Counted from the stretch's first letter, positions 30,143-39,449 are shown. The stretch: 64,000 nt of DNA from an uncultured Kordiimonas sp. (GCA_947503575.1 CANNDZ010000001.1:2170001-2234000); one strand, 5' to 3'. Notes: a model not told the origin generated them from the letters alone. Program-made: numbers and translations.

Positions 30143-30318
30143 AAAAGCCCCCTGTTGAAGAGCGTCTATGAAATGAATTCACTTGCACGCAATCCACGAA
30201 AAATCGAATTTGGTCTTATCATATTCGATTGATCAACCCAAGAAATGAGTCGAACATTTTGTGTGTTAGTAGGCAGAACAAACAAGATTTAGACTATAAG
30301 CAACTAACGAGTGGTAAA

Positions 30319-30534
30319 CTATACTTTGATTCCACGGCCAGACGGCGCAGGCGGGTCATTTTTTGACATAACGTATTTCAGTTTTCGAACGGCAAGCGCT
30401 TGGAGCTCTGCCTTGCTTGCCCGCGGGTCGCCAACAAGCGACACTTCAAAACCTGTGTCCTCACAGATGGCACAGACTTTGACAACATTCCCAACGGGAA
30501 CAAATTCAACAATTATGTTTCTGGGAACCGGCAT
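30319..30534 (-). CDS. Small conserved-looking protein downstream of hemA
   Basis: A 71-residue soluble protein of unknown function, eight bases after hemA and probably cotranscribed. Its N-terminal half forms beta-like strands (IIVEFVPVGNVVKVCAI, then GFEVSLVGDP), followed by a helix rich in Ala and Leu and a basic end with GRGIKV. Similar short proteins occur in other alphaproteobacteria, but I cannot name the family with confidence. Two Cys lie close together (CAIC), without any clear metal motif. Confidence 0.7.
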   Translation of the reverse strand: MPVPRNIIVEFVPVGNVVKVCAICEDTGFEVSLVGDPRASKAELQALAVRKLKYVMSKNDPPAPSGRGIKV

Positions 30535-30542
30535 GCCGGATA

Positions 30543-31760
30543 TCAGGCCACTGACCGTACCAAATTGAGGCGCGACCAGACATCTGTCAACGCCACCATC
30601 AAACTATCCATGGCACTATCGTCATGCATCGGCCCCGGCGTAAAGCGTAAGCGCTCCGTGCCCTTAGGTACAGTTGGATAATTGATCGGCTGCACATAAA
30701 TACCGTACTCGTTCAACAGCATGTCCGAAACGTCTTTGCACAGCACCGGATCGCCAACAAATAGGGGGACGATATGGCTTTTGCTGTCCATCACAGGAAG
30801 ATTAGCCTCTTTCATCCTGGTCTTTAATTGTTCGGCGCGTTTTTGTTGGGCAATACGCTCTTCATCGCTCGCTCTCAGGTGTCGCACACTTGCAAGCACG
30901 CCCGCCGCAAGAACTGGGCTAAGCGCTGTCGTAAATATAAATCCTGATGCATAACTACGGACAACATCGACCAATGCTTTGGAAGAGGCAATATATCCCC
31001 CCATCACACCAAAAGCTTTACCCAAGGTACCCTCGATTATAGTGATTCTGTCGGCAACGCCGTCCCTCTCGGCAATACCGCCGCCCTGCTCCCCGTACAT
31101 ACCAACAGCATGCACTTCATCAAGGTATGTCATCGCGCCATATTTTTCTGCTAGGTCACAAATTGCCTCAATGGGCGCAATATCACCGTCCATGGAATAA
31201 ACAGACTCAAACGCAATAATCTTTGGCGCAGCCGGATCCGCCTGCTCCAATAATTCTTCCAAATGCTGAATATCATTGTGCCTGAAAATGAACTTGTTGG
31301 CCCCGCTGTTGCGAATACCCTGGATCATAGAAGCATGGTTAAGTTCATCTGAAAAAACAACACACCCAGGCAACAAGCGCGCTACAGTTGACAAGGTTGC
31401 TTCATTTGAAATGTAACCAGAGGTGAAGAGCAAAGCTGCTTCTTTGCCATGAAGTTCGGCTAACTCTTTTTCCAAAAGAACGTGATAATGGTTTGTGCCG
31501 GATATATTCCGCGTACCACCAGAACCAGCGCCTGTCTCGTCCAGCGCAGTGTGCATGGCATCAATTACTTTGGGGTGTTGCCCCATGCCTAAATAATCAT
31601 TACTGCACCAAACCGTTACAGACTTAGCGTTATCACCAGCATCGTGGCGGTGCGCACGCGGAAAACTGCCCCGTTGACGTGAAATGTCAGCAAATACGCG
31701 ATATCGCCCTTCTTCCCGAATGGCGTCTATCGCATCTGCGAATATCTTCTCATAGTCCAT
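30543..31760 (-). CDS. hemA: 5-aminolevulinate synthase
   Basis: A 405-residue PLP enzyme that condenses glycine and succinyl-CoA, the first step of the C4 haem pathway used by alphaproteobacteria. Diagnostic parts are [12 protein letters not shown] near residue 52, [21 protein letters not shown], and the PLP lysine in [13 protein letters not shown] near residue 245. The length matches the family. The 214-base upstream region separates it from a MarR-type gene on the same strand. Confidence 0.97.
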   Translation of the reverse strand: MDYEKIFADAIDAIREEGRYRVFADISRQRGSFPRAHRHDAGDNAKSVTVWCSNDYLGMGQHPKVIDAMHTALDETGAGSGGTRNISGTNHYHVLLEKELAELHGKEAALLFTSGYISNEATLSTVARLLPGCVVFSDELNHASMIQGIRNSGANKFIFRHNDIQHLEELLEQADPAAPKIIAFESVYSMDGDIAPIEAICDLAEKYGAMTYLDEVHAVGMYGEQGGGIAERDGVADRITIIEGTLGKAFGVMGGYIASSKALVDVVRSYASGFIFTTALSPVLAAGVLASVRHLRASDEERIAQQKRAEQLKTRMKEANLPVMDSKSHIVPLFVGDPVLCKDVSDMLLNEYGIYVQPINYPTVPKGTERLRFTPGPMHDDSAMDSLMVALTDVWSRLNLVRSVA

Positions 31761-31933
31761 CAGACAGTCCGTTTGACTAATTGGTCTGCGTCAAAGCATC
31801 GTCCGCCACACACAGTGTTGCGGCGAACAGGCTGCTAATTAGCCCAATATGACATGTTTCGTCCAGCAACGAAATTGTCGCAGGTCAATTCCACAGTTAT
31901 CAGGATGACATTTAGCCTTTAATCAAACGTGAA

Positions 31934-31961
31934 TGACACAAAAAATTTACGATTAGTGTCA
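31934..31961. repeat. Inverted repeat TGACAC-N16-GTGTCA between marR-like gene and hemA
   Basis: Six-base arms with an A/T-rich spacer that includes six consecutive A. It lies 13 bases beyond the stop codon of the MarR-type gene and within the upstream region of hemA. It could be an operator for hemA or a weak hairpin ending the regulator transcript. Confidence 0.3.
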
Positions 31962-31974
31962 CCATACTTTTCGC

Positions 31975-32454
31975 TTATAGACCGAAGTGGATCTTATCTG
32001 ACCAGAAGCGTTCAAGATTCCTCAGGCTTTTACGCAGGTGCTTTAGTTCTTCATGAGAAATCAAATCATCGCGCATCAATTCCTGCAAATGCTGTTCGTA
32101 AAGCTGATCAATAAGGTCCCGAATCTCATAACCTTGATCGGTAAGAGAAATGCGTACCGCCCGCCGATCATAGTCCGACCTCTCGTGGCGCAAGTAACCC
32201 ATCTCTACCAATTTCTTGAGATTGTATGAAACATTGGAGCCTTGGTAATATCCTCTGGTTTTCAGCTCACCAGCGGTCATTTCGTTTTCGCCAATGTTGT
32301 GCAAAAGCAACGCTTGAACAGGGTTGACGTCGTTTCTGCCGATATGTTCAAGATGGTTTTTTAACACATCCAGCAAACGCCGATGCAATCGTTCAACCAG
32401 CGACAAAATGTCTAGAAACAAAAATTTGGGGTCATTAAAGTCGTATCCACTCAT
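31975..32454 (-). CDS. MarR family winged-helix regulator
   Basis: A 159-residue DNA-binding protein. A dimerising helix precedes the winged helix (about residues 45-115, with ELKTRGYYQGSNVSYNLKKL as the recognition region and ERSDYDRRAVRISLT as the wing) and a long C-terminal helix follows. The sequence resembles the LdtR-like MarR group of alphaproteobacteria. Ligand and targets are not readable. It sits between hemA and hemB and is divergent from hemB, so regulation of haem genes or of its own promoter is a reasonable guess. Confidence 0.82.
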   Translation of the reverse strand: MSGYDFNDPKFLFLDILSLVERLHRRLLDVLKNHLEHIGRNDVNPVQALLLHNIGENEMTAGELKTRGYYQGSNVSYNLKKLVEMGYLRHERSDYDRRAVRISLTDQGYEIRDLIDQLYEQHLQELMRDDLISHEELKHLRKSLRNLERFWSDKIHFGL

Positions 32455-32587
32455 GCCATGATACCTTTTTTACTATAATTTTGCTCGTATTTAGACCCGC
32501 TACTCATGTTTCATTCGGAAAATTTATAAAATTTTTCGGCGAATCTATGAATATGCAGTCTCCGTCAGAAGACCTAACGGTTCGTTA

Positions 32588-32600
32588 ACAATAAAATTGT
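32588..32600. promoter_or_regulatory. Short palindrome ACAAT-AAA-ATTGT in the marR/hemB divergent region
   Basis: A perfect 5+3+5 inverted repeat about 90 bases before hemB. Its size fits a MarR-type operator, but the region is A/T-rich and chance is possible. Confidence 0.3.
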
Positions 32601-32630
32601 CGCTAATTTGTTGCTTTTGGGGGTATTTCA

Positions 32631-32669
32631 ATGACAAAGAATGTATTCATGCCCATGACCAAAACGTGA
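32631..32669 (+). other. Possible 12-codon leader ORF before hemB
   Basis: ATG to TGA encodes the 12 residues MTKNVFMPMTKT, preceded at seven bases by a GGGGG ribosome-site-like run and ending ten bases before the hemB ATG. hemB has its own GAGGA site, so the leader could couple or modulate hemB translation. No attenuator-type hairpin is obvious. It is short enough to be fortuitous. Confidence 0.35.
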
Positions 32670-32679
32670 GGAATTACCG

Positions 32680-33663
32680 ATGCCTAGACAGTTTCCAGCA
32701 ACACGATTGCGCCGTCCACGGGGTCAGGACTGGTCTCGTAGACTTGTGAGTGAAACGAACCTGACGGTAAACGACCTGATCTGGCCGCTGTTTATTTGTG
32801 AGGGTAGCGACAGCGAACAACCCGTTGCATCCATGCCCGGTGTGTCACGGCTGAGCATTGATCTTGCAGTCAAGGCGGCGCGAGAGGCAGCCAGCCTTGG
32901 TATTCCTTGCATTGCGCTATTTCCGTCCACGCCGACTGACAAACGTTCAGAGCGCGGTGATGAAGCGTTGAATCGTGATAATCTGATTAACCGAGCCCTC
33001 GCAGAAATAAAAGCTGCAGTTCCTGATATCGGCCTTTTGGCTGATGTAGCGCTTGACCCCTATACTAGCCATGGCCAAGACGGCATTGTTGAGGACAATA
33101 TCATCCTCAATGATGAAACCGTTGGAGTGTTGATCCAACAAGCGGTTGTACAGGCCGAAAGCGGTGCAGATATTATTGCACCGTCAGACATGATGGACGG
33201 ACGCATCAGTGCCATACGCGCTGAACTTGACAAGGCGGGTTATCAAAATGTTCAAATCATGGCTTATGCCGCCAAATATGCGTCTGGTTTTTATGGTCCG
33301 TTTCGTGATGCTGTAGGCAGTGGCGGTGTCCTAAAAGGCGACAAACGGACATACCAAATGAACCCAGCCAACCGGTTGGAAGCTTTACGGGAAGTAGAAC
33401 TGGATATTGCGGAGGGCGCAGACAGTGTGATGATCAAACCCGGAATGCCCTACCTTGATATACTACGAGATGTAAAAGCGGCGTTTTCAATGCCAACTTT
33501 CGCGTATCAAGTCTCAGGCGAGTACGCAATGCTGACGGCTGCTAGTGATAATGGTTGGTTGGACCGCAACAGTGTTGTCGATGAAGCCTTACTTTCGTTC
33601 AAGCGGGCCGGAGCAGACGGTATTCTCACCTATTTCGCCCTTGAAGTCGCCAAACGTCTTTAA
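32680..33663 (+). CDS. hemB: Delta-aminolevulinic acid dehydratase (porphobilinogen synthase)
   Basis: A 327-residue enzyme joining two 5-aminolevulinate molecules into porphobilinogen. Active-site lysines are in AAKYASGFYGPFRDA and in VMIKPGMPY. The metal segment reads DVALDPYTSHGQDG, lacking the cysteines of zinc enzymes; this is the Asp-rich, Mg2+-dependent type seen in Pseudomonas and Bradyrhizobium. The ATG has a good GAGGA site. It converges with the next gene with a six-base gap. Confidence 0.96.
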   Translation: MPRQFPATRLRRPRGQDWSRRLVSETNLTVNDLIWPLFICEGSDSEQPVASMPGVSRLSIDLAVKAAREAASLGIPCIALFPSTPTDKRSERGDEALNRDNLINRALAEIKAAVPDIGLLADVALDPYTSHGQDGIVEDNIILNDETVGVLIQQAVVQAESGADIIAPSDMMDGRISAIRAELDKAGYQNVQIMAYAAKYASGFYGPFRDAVGSGGVLKGDKRTYQMNPANRLEALREVELDIAEGADSVMIKPGMPYLDILRDVKAAFSMPTFAYQVSGEYAMLTAASDNGWLDRNSVVDEALLSFKRAGADGILTYFALEVAKRL

Positions 33664-33669
33664 ACCAGT

Positions 33670-34269
33670 TTATTGACTCTGATCTGAGACAGCAGAATCT
33701 TCTGAAGCCTCAGTTTCTGTCTCACCTTCTTCAGGAACCGGGAATTCCACCATCATATGCCGGATATCAAGGGTTGGCGAACCCACTTCCCACCGAACGC
33801 CAAATTCTGTTGGGTCATAATAAATTGGCAAATCGATTCCAGACCCTTCACGTTTTTTACACTCGTCGCGGAAGCGTTTTTGGGCAACGGGACTCCAAGC
33901 ACGAAAACTTCCCTCTGAAAGGGGTGCTTCATCCAGCCATTTGAGGTCAGCTTGCTCATTACATTGAGCGCGGAGCCCTATCCACATCTTTTGCTCGCGC
34001 AATTTGTCAAAATTCAGCACCAGAAAGAAGTGTGTCGCACCGTCCTTGATGAACGCAAGATGCCCGTCCCGATCTTTGTGACGATAGCCCTTCACCATTC
34101 GTGCAGCATGCCGCCATGTGTGGGGTGGGCGTCCGTAGAATTCGAAAATCTGAAAATAGCTGCCTGAAATAGGTTCAAGAACGGCTTGTCCAATGGGCTG
34201 AGCCACAGCAATACCCGTATCATCAATGTTCTGAACCATCATCATGGCGGCAACAATTGTAGCCAGCAT
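33670..34269 (-). CDS. Exported protein with probable C-type-lectin-like domain
   Basis: A 199-residue protein of unknown function. The first about 15 residues are hydrophobic, suggesting a signal sequence or anchor. Residues about 36-180 show a pattern close to a C-type lectin-like domain: TWRHAARM, then GHLAFI, then WIGLR, LKWLDEAP, FRAW, and near the end VRWEV and MMVEFP. The disulfide cysteines of animal lectins are mostly missing. The C-terminal 20 residues are acidic and Ser/Glu-rich. It lies 80 bases after trmJ on the same strand. Fold call is pattern-based; ligand unknown. Confidence 0.6.
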   Translation of the reverse strand: MLATIVAAMMMVQNIDDTGIAVAQPIGQAVLEPISGSYFQIFEFYGRPPHTWRHAARMVKGYRHKDRDGHLAFIKDGATHFFLVLNFDKLREQKMWIGLRAQCNEQADLKWLDEAPLSEGSFRAWSPVAQKRFRDECKKREGSGIDLPIYYDPTEFGVRWEVGSPTLDIRHMMVEFPVPEEGETETEASEDSAVSDQSQ

Positions 34270-34349
34270 ACGAGTTTACTCCGTGTTTCTTGACGTGTGT
34301 CGTCGAACCAGTCTAGTCGTCTTGATAGCAAGGTCAAATGAAGGTGTGA

Positions 34350-35072
34350 TTAACAAGGTTTGCGTACAAGCGATTTAATCACACCGCGCAGGGTCTGCAC
34401 CTCCTGCGAAGAAAACCCAGCTTTTACAATTAGATTCCGTAAAGTTCGATCTTGATGAGCATGGCGGTCTTCGCTGCGGAAATACCCTCGACCCTTCAAT
34501 TCCGTCACCAATTGCTGATGCAGACCTTCAGTTTCCGACGCTGGGGCAACATTATGCTGATCGTGAAGTTGCACATCATCAGCCTGAGCTGTCGCCAGAA
34601 AGCACTCATATGCAACCAATATAACTGCCTGCGCTAAGTTGAGGCTTCCAAACGACGGGTTTACCGGTGCAGTTACAATTTTGTGTGCATGTGAAACATC
34701 ATCATTGGATAAGCCTGAAGCCTCCCGCCCAAAGAGAAACGCGGCGCGACGTCCGCTTCCATCCATTAACTTGATCTCGGACGCGGCATGTCGAGGTGTC
34801 ACAACGGTTTTGGGCATGTCCCTGCTGCGTACGGTTGTGGCATACACCATATGGCAGTCTGCGACAGCATCTGCCACAGTATTAAACACTTGCGCCTGAT
34901 CCAGAACACTGTCCGCTCCCGCTGCTGACGGCCCAGCATCAGGATTGGGCCAACCGTCACGTGGCAATACGAGCCGTAGATCAGTAAGGCCAAAATTGAG
35001 CATGGCGCGTGCGGTCTTGCCTATGTTTTCACCAAGTTGTGGTTGAACCAAGACAATTGCAGGGCCGCTCAT
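34350..35072 (-). CDS. trmJ: tRNA (cytidine/uridine-2'-O-)-methyltransferase TrmJ
   Basis: A 240-residue SPOUT (SpoU-class) methyltransferase that modifies position 32 of tRNA using S-adenosylmethionine. Knot motifs are visible: VQPQLGENIGKTARAMLNFGL at the start (N and R in conserved places), LFGREASGL in the middle, and SLNLAQAV near residue 140. A C-terminal helical extension is typical of TrmJ rather than TrmL. Its start overlaps the cysS stop by four bases (ATGA). Confidence 0.9.
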   Translation of the reverse strand: MSGPAIVLVQPQLGENIGKTARAMLNFGLTDLRLVLPRDGWPNPDAGPSAAGADSVLDQAQVFNTVADAVADCHMVYATTVRSRDMPKTVVTPRHAASEIKLMDGSGRRAAFLFGREASGLSNDDVSHAHKIVTAPVNPSFGSLNLAQAVILVAYECFLATAQADDVQLHDQHNVAPASETEGLHQQLVTELKGRGYFRSEDRHAHQDRTLRNLIVKAGFSSQEVQTLRGVIKSLVRKPC

Positions 35073-36412
35073 GATGTACTCACTTTACGCCATGTTGTTC
35101 CGCCAGAACTATCTTCTAAAATGACACCAAGATCTTTGAGTCGGTCTCTGATTCTATCTGATTCGGCAAAATCTTTATTAGTGCGAGCTTCCAGACGCGC
35201 TGCTATCGCCTCTTCAATTTCCTCGACACTGATGCCATCCGGCGTATCGCCTTGAAACCAATCTGAAGCATCTTTAAGCAACAATCCCATGAATTGGGCT
35301 CCTGCCTTGAGTTGAGTAGCCGTTTCTCTGGCAGCCAGTGCATCAAGTGCTGCAATAGCTTTGGGTGTATTCAGATCGTCTGAAAGTGCCTCAGTCACTG
35401 TTTCTGGAACTTTCGGAGAGGCTTCCACGCCATCGGTCAACCGGTACCAGCGATCCAATCGTCGTTTTTGTTCGTCAACGCTATCCAGCGAGAAGTCGAT
35501 TGGTTGGCGGTAGTGTGCTGTCAACAACGATAAACGCAAGGCCTCGCCTGGATGCTTTTGCACGAGGTCGTGGACAGTATGGAAGTTGCCAAGTGACTTG
35601 GACATCTTTTCACCGTCAACAGTGAGGTAGCCGTTGTGCATCCAGTAACGCACAAATTGAGTGCCATGCGCACATTCACTTTGTGCGATTTCATTTTCAT
35701 GGTGTGGAAATATCAAATCCTGGCCACCGGCATGAATATCTATCGTTTCGCCCAAGTGCTTTTCGATCATGCACGAGCATTCTAGGTGCCAACCTGGACG
35801 CCCCCTACCCCATGGGCTCCCCCAACCCGGTTGGTCATCACTGGATGGTTTCCATAAAACAAAGTCAGCGGGGTCTTTTTTATATGGCGCGACATCAACG
35901 CGGGCACCAGCAACAAGTTCATCGCGGCTGTGCCGCGATAGCTGGCCATAGTTTTCCATAGAAGGTACATGAAACATCACGTGACCTTCTGCTTCATAGG
36001 CGTGCCCATCATTTATGAGCTTTTGCATCATCCGTATCATATCTGGGAGATGCTCTGTCGCCCGCGGTGTCAGGCTTGGGGTTTGTGCACCAAGAAGCGC
36101 CATATCATCAGCGTAAACTTTTGCATACCGGTTCGATATGGTTTTGATACCCACACCCTCAGCCGCTGCTTTTTTCATGATTTTGTCGTCAATGTCCGTA
36201 ATGTTACGAGCATATGTGACGTTATTTTCGCCAAAAACATGCTTAAGCAGCCGGAAAAGCATATCAAACACGACAACAGGGCGGGCATTACCAATATGCG
36301 CATAGTCATAAACTGTGGGACCGCAGACATACATGCGCACATTGCTGGCATCTATTGGCTCAAAGCGCTGTTTTTCGCGTGCAAGTGTGTTGTATAGGCG
36401 AATATCGGTCAT
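35069..36412 (-). CDS. cysS: Cysteinyl-tRNA synthetase
   Basis: A 447-residue class I synthetase. The N-terminal zinc/active-site block is MYVCGPTVYDYAHIGN, the other zinc ligands are in WHLECSCM and FPHHENE, and the KMSKS loop is GEKMSKSLGN near residue 265. The anticodon-binding helical part follows. It is tightly packed, six bases after gltX and overlapping trmJ, so the three form one unit. Confidence 0.96.
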   Translation of the reverse strand: MTDIRLYNTLAREKQRFEPIDASNVRMYVCGPTVYDYAHIGNARPVVVFDMLFRLLKHVFGENNVTYARNITDIDDKIMKKAAAEGVGIKTISNRYAKVYADDMALLGAQTPSLTPRATEHLPDMIRMMQKLINDGHAYEAEGHVMFHVPSMENYGQLSRHSRDELVAGARVDVAPYKKDPADFVLWKPSSDDQPGWGSPWGRGRPGWHLECSCMIEKHLGETIDIHAGGQDLIFPHHENEIAQSECAHGTQFVRYWMHNGYLTVDGEKMSKSLGNFHTVHDLVQKHPGEALRLSLLTAHYRQPIDFSLDSVDEQKRRLDRWYRLTDGVEASPKVPETVTEALSDDLNTPKAIAALDALAARETATQLKAGAQFMGLLLKDASDWFQGDTPDGISVEEIEEAIAARLEARTNKDFAESDRIRDRLKDLGVILEDSSGGTTWRKVSTS

Positions 36413-36418
36413 CGTTGA

Positions 36419-37741
36419 TTATCCGTTCAGGCGCTCCAGCACACGCCCGCGGCCAATGAGCGGCAGCAAAACACCCATGTCGGGGCCATGGTCCTGACCG
36501 GTTATAGCCTGACGCAGCGGCATAAAAAGAGCACGGCCTTTTACGCCCAATTCTTCTTTGATGCGCCCTGTCCAAACACTCCAAGTTTCTGCGGTAATGT
36601 CGCCTTCAGGCAAAAGGTCTCTTACTTTTCCTATGTGCTCAGGGTCCTCAATTTTAGGTGTTACCGGGCCTTCAACAATTGCCTGCCAAGACGCCACATC
36701 AGATAACTTTGACAAATTTGGCTGTACGGCATTCCAAAAATCTTCAGACACACCCTCAAGGCGACTCTGAACTGCCTCAAATGGCAGCATGTGGAGAATT
36801 TTTGCGTTCAACATATCCAGATCAGCAGGGTCAAGTTTTGCAGTGGAACGGCTGAATTTGTCGAAGGAGAAGCCTTCTATAAGTTTTGTTGGCTCGATGA
36901 AAGCTTCCACTGGCTCACTGGTGCCAACGCGTGCCAAAAGAGACACAATTGCCATTGGTTCCAGCCCGGCATCCTCACGATATTCTTCGATGGCCATGGC
37001 ACCGTGACGTTTGGACAAGCCTTCACCGCCCTTGCCGGTCATCAAAGCAAAATGCGCCATTTGAGGTGCAGTACCGCCAACTGCTTCAAACACTTGAACC
37101 TGAACGGCAGAGTTTGTCACATGGTCTTCACCCCGGACGATATGGGTAATGCCATAATCCACGTCGTCTACTACACTTGGCAATGTATACAGAAAGCTGC
37201 CGTCTTCTCTGATCAAAATCGGGTCAGATAACGCCGCCAAGTCAATTGATACATCGCCGCGAATGAGGTCTGTCCAATCGGCGCGGGCTGGCGTATTTAA
37301 CTTGAAGCGCCAGTGTGGGCGACGACCCTCAGCCTCAAACGCTAGAATTTCTTCTGGCGTCAGGGATAACGCAGCACGATCATAAACTGGTGGCATACCG
37401 CGACCCATCTGGATTTTGCGCTTCATATCCAGTTCGTCAGCCGTTTCATAGCATGGGTAAAGGCGACCAGCCTGTTTTAAATCCTCGACAACTTCATTGT
37501 AGCGCTCGAAACGCTCACTTTGCCGAAAGGTTTCGTCCCACAACAGCCCAAGCCACTGTAGGTCAGCCTTGATGGCGTCTTCATTCTCTTTTGTGGACCG
37601 CTCGATGTCTGTGTCATCTATCCGTAACACAAACTTTCCGCCCTGCTGGCGCGCAAACAACCAGTTCACCAAAGCAGCGCGGATATTACCAACGTGCAAT
37701 TTCCCCGTGGGGGAAGGAGCAAAACGAACTTTTACAGACAT
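36419..37741 (-). CDS. gltX: Glutamyl-tRNA synthetase
   Basis: A 440-residue class I synthetase with the HIGH-type motif RFAPSPTGKLHVGN at the N-terminus and the KMSKS-type motif GLSKRHG near residue 250. A TTG at 37753 is in frame, but the ATG at 37741 (MSVKVRFAPSPTG) follows a GGATAAAG site and is the normal start. Many alphaproteobacteria carry two gltX copies, one able to charge tRNA-Gln for the amidotransferase route; which copy this is cannot be told here. Confidence 0.94.
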   Translation of the reverse strand: MSVKVRFAPSPTGKLHVGNIRAALVNWLFARQQGGKFVLRIDDTDIERSTKENEDAIKADLQWLGLLWDETFRQSERFERYNEVVEDLKQAGRLYPCYETADELDMKRKIQMGRGMPPVYDRAALSLTPEEILAFEAEGRRPHWRFKLNTPARADWTDLIRGDVSIDLAALSDPILIREDGSFLYTLPSVVDDVDYGITHIVRGEDHVTNSAVQVQVFEAVGGTAPQMAHFALMTGKGGEGLSKRHGAMAIEEYREDAGLEPMAIVSLLARVGTSEPVEAFIEPTKLIEGFSFDKFSRSTAKLDPADLDMLNAKILHMLPFEAVQSRLEGVSEDFWNAVQPNLSKLSDVASWQAIVEGPVTPKIEDPEHIGKVRDLLPEGDITAETWSVWTGRIKEELGVKGRALFMPLRQAITGQDHGPDMGVLLPLIGRGRVLERLNG

Positions 37742-37778
37742 ATCTTTATCCAAGTAAATGGCTTACGCGAGTAGGGCT

Positions 37779-39449
37779 TCAACCAGACCTCGCACTTCGA
37801 AAGCCATTGGTTATCGGGTAACGGCGGTCTCCGCCAAAATTCTTTCGAGTGATCTTTACGCCCGGAGAAGCTTGGCGTCGTTTATACTCAGCGATGTACA
37901 GCAGGTGTTCAATTCGCGCAACCACTGATGCCTCATGACCACGCGCCGCCGTTTCAGCAACTGACATTTCATTATCAACCAGGCACCGCAAAATATCATC
38001 AAGATCGTCATATGGCGGCAGACTGTCCTCGTCTTTTTGATCTTCACGCAGTTCTGCTGTTGGTGATTTGACAATAATGTTGGCTGGTATCACTTCACCT
38101 GAGGGCCCCAAGGCACCTTCTGGAACATTGTGGTTGCGCCAGTGAGACAAAGCAAAAACATCTGTTTTATACACGTCTTTCAGGGCGTTATATCCGCCAC
38201 ACATGTCACCATATAGTGTTGCGTACCCAACAGAAACTTCGGACTTGTTTCCTGTTGTTAAGACCATTTTGCCGAACTTGTTAGAGAGTGACATCAATAA
38301 TAAACCGCGAAGACGGGATTGGATGTTCTCTTCCGTTGTATCCGGTTCAGTCTCCACAAACGCATCGGATAACATTTCATCAAATGCTTCTATGCCGGGT
38401 TTGATTGCGATTACATCATACTGCACACCAAGAGCTCTCGCGCATGCTTCCGCATCGCCCAGACTTTCGCCTGACGTATACCGGGATGGCATCATGACGC
38501 AGTGCACTCTATCCGGCCCCATTGCATCGACAGCAACCGCTGCGGATAAGGCGCTATCTATGCCGCCGGAAAGACCAAGCACGACACCGGGAAACCTGTT
38601 TTTTCGAACATAGTCACCAAGGCCTAGAACCATAGCCTGATACATGCTTTCCATCGCATCGGGCTGATATCCGGCATAAGTGCTATCACACACCATAGTG
38701 CCGTTAACGCGTCGCCAAGTAGTGCAGTATTCCTGCTCCCTGAATGCATCCATTTGCACAGGTATTGAGCCGTCCAAGGCCATGGCATAACTGGCACCAT
38801 CAAAGACAAGTTCGTCTTGACCGCCAATTTGATTGCAAAAGACCAAAGGCAGGTTGCTCTCAGTAACGCGACTGCGAGCGTATGTCTGTCTCTCCGGGTG
38901 CTTGCCATTCTCGTATGGACTGCATGTTGGTACCAAAAGGATTTCAGCACCTGATTTCGTGAGAGCCTCCGCACAATCTGGAAACCACATATCTTCGCAA
39001 ATCATGACGCCGAGTTGGACCCCTTTGAACGGCATCGGCACGGGTAAATCGCCGGCATCAAACACCCTGATCTCGTCAAAAACACCATAGTTTGGCAGGT
39101 TATGCTTGAAACGGACCTCTTTAATTTCACCTTCATGCAAGAGGACAGCCGCATTGCGTAATTTATCGCCGTCTTTCAGCGGGCAGCCAACAATAAGGCC
39201 TGGTGCGCCCTCGTCTGAAGTCAAATCAGCCAAGCTTTCTAGCGCTTGAAGAGCAGTTTTGATAAAGAAAGGCTTTAAAACAAGGTCCTCCAGCGGGTAC
39301 CCCGTAATTGACAATTCTGGCGTAAGCACAAGGTCAGCACCAGCCAACATGCCGCGTGCGTAAGCAGCAGCCAGTTTTTGGCAATTCGCCTCAATCGCAC
39401 CGACAGTTGGATTCAACTGCGCAATATATATTGATATCGTATCGCTCAT
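37779..39449 (-). CDS. nadE: Glutamine-dependent NAD+ synthetase
   Basis: A 556-residue two-domain enzyme. The N-terminal nitrilase-type glutaminase has its Glu-Lys-Cys triad in TPELSITGYPLED, FKHNLPNYG and VMICEDMW. The C-terminal NAD synthetase has the pyrophosphate loop LGLSGGIDSALSA near residue 295. It converts nicotinic acid adenine dinucleotide to NAD+ in the cytoplasm. It is the first gene of the nadE-gltX-cysS-trmJ unit. Confidence 0.96.
   Translation of the reverse strand: MSDTISIYIAQLNPTVGAIEANCQKLAAAYARGMLAGADLVLTPELSITGYPLEDLVLKPFFIKTALQALESLADLTSDEGAPGLIVGCPLKDGDKLRNAAVLLHEGEIKEVRFKHNLPNYGVFDEIRVFDAGDLPVPMPFKGVQLGVMICEDMWFPDCAEALTKSGAEILLVPTCSPYENGKHPERQTYARSRVTESNLPLVFCNQIGGQDELVFDGASYAMALDGSIPVQMDAFREQEYCTTWRRVNGTMVCDSTYAGYQPDAMESMYQAMVLGLGDYVRKNRFPGVVLGLSGGIDSALSAAVAVDAMGPDRVHCVMMPSRYTSGESLGDAEACARALGVQYDVIAIKPGIEAFDEMLSDAFVETEPDTTEENIQSRLRGLLLMSLSNKFGKMVLTTGNKSEVSVGYATLYGDMCGGYNALKDVYKTDVFALSHWRNHNVPEGALGPSGEVIPANIIVKSPTAELREDQKDEDSLPPYDDLDDILRCLVDNEMSVAETAARGHEASVVARIEHLLYIAEYKRRQASPGVKITRKNFGGDRRYPITNGFRSARSG

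Noticed and set aside
31929-32114. 61-codon plus-strand frame over the MarR-type gene
   Set aside because: Mostly antisense to the regulator coding region; composition follows that gene.
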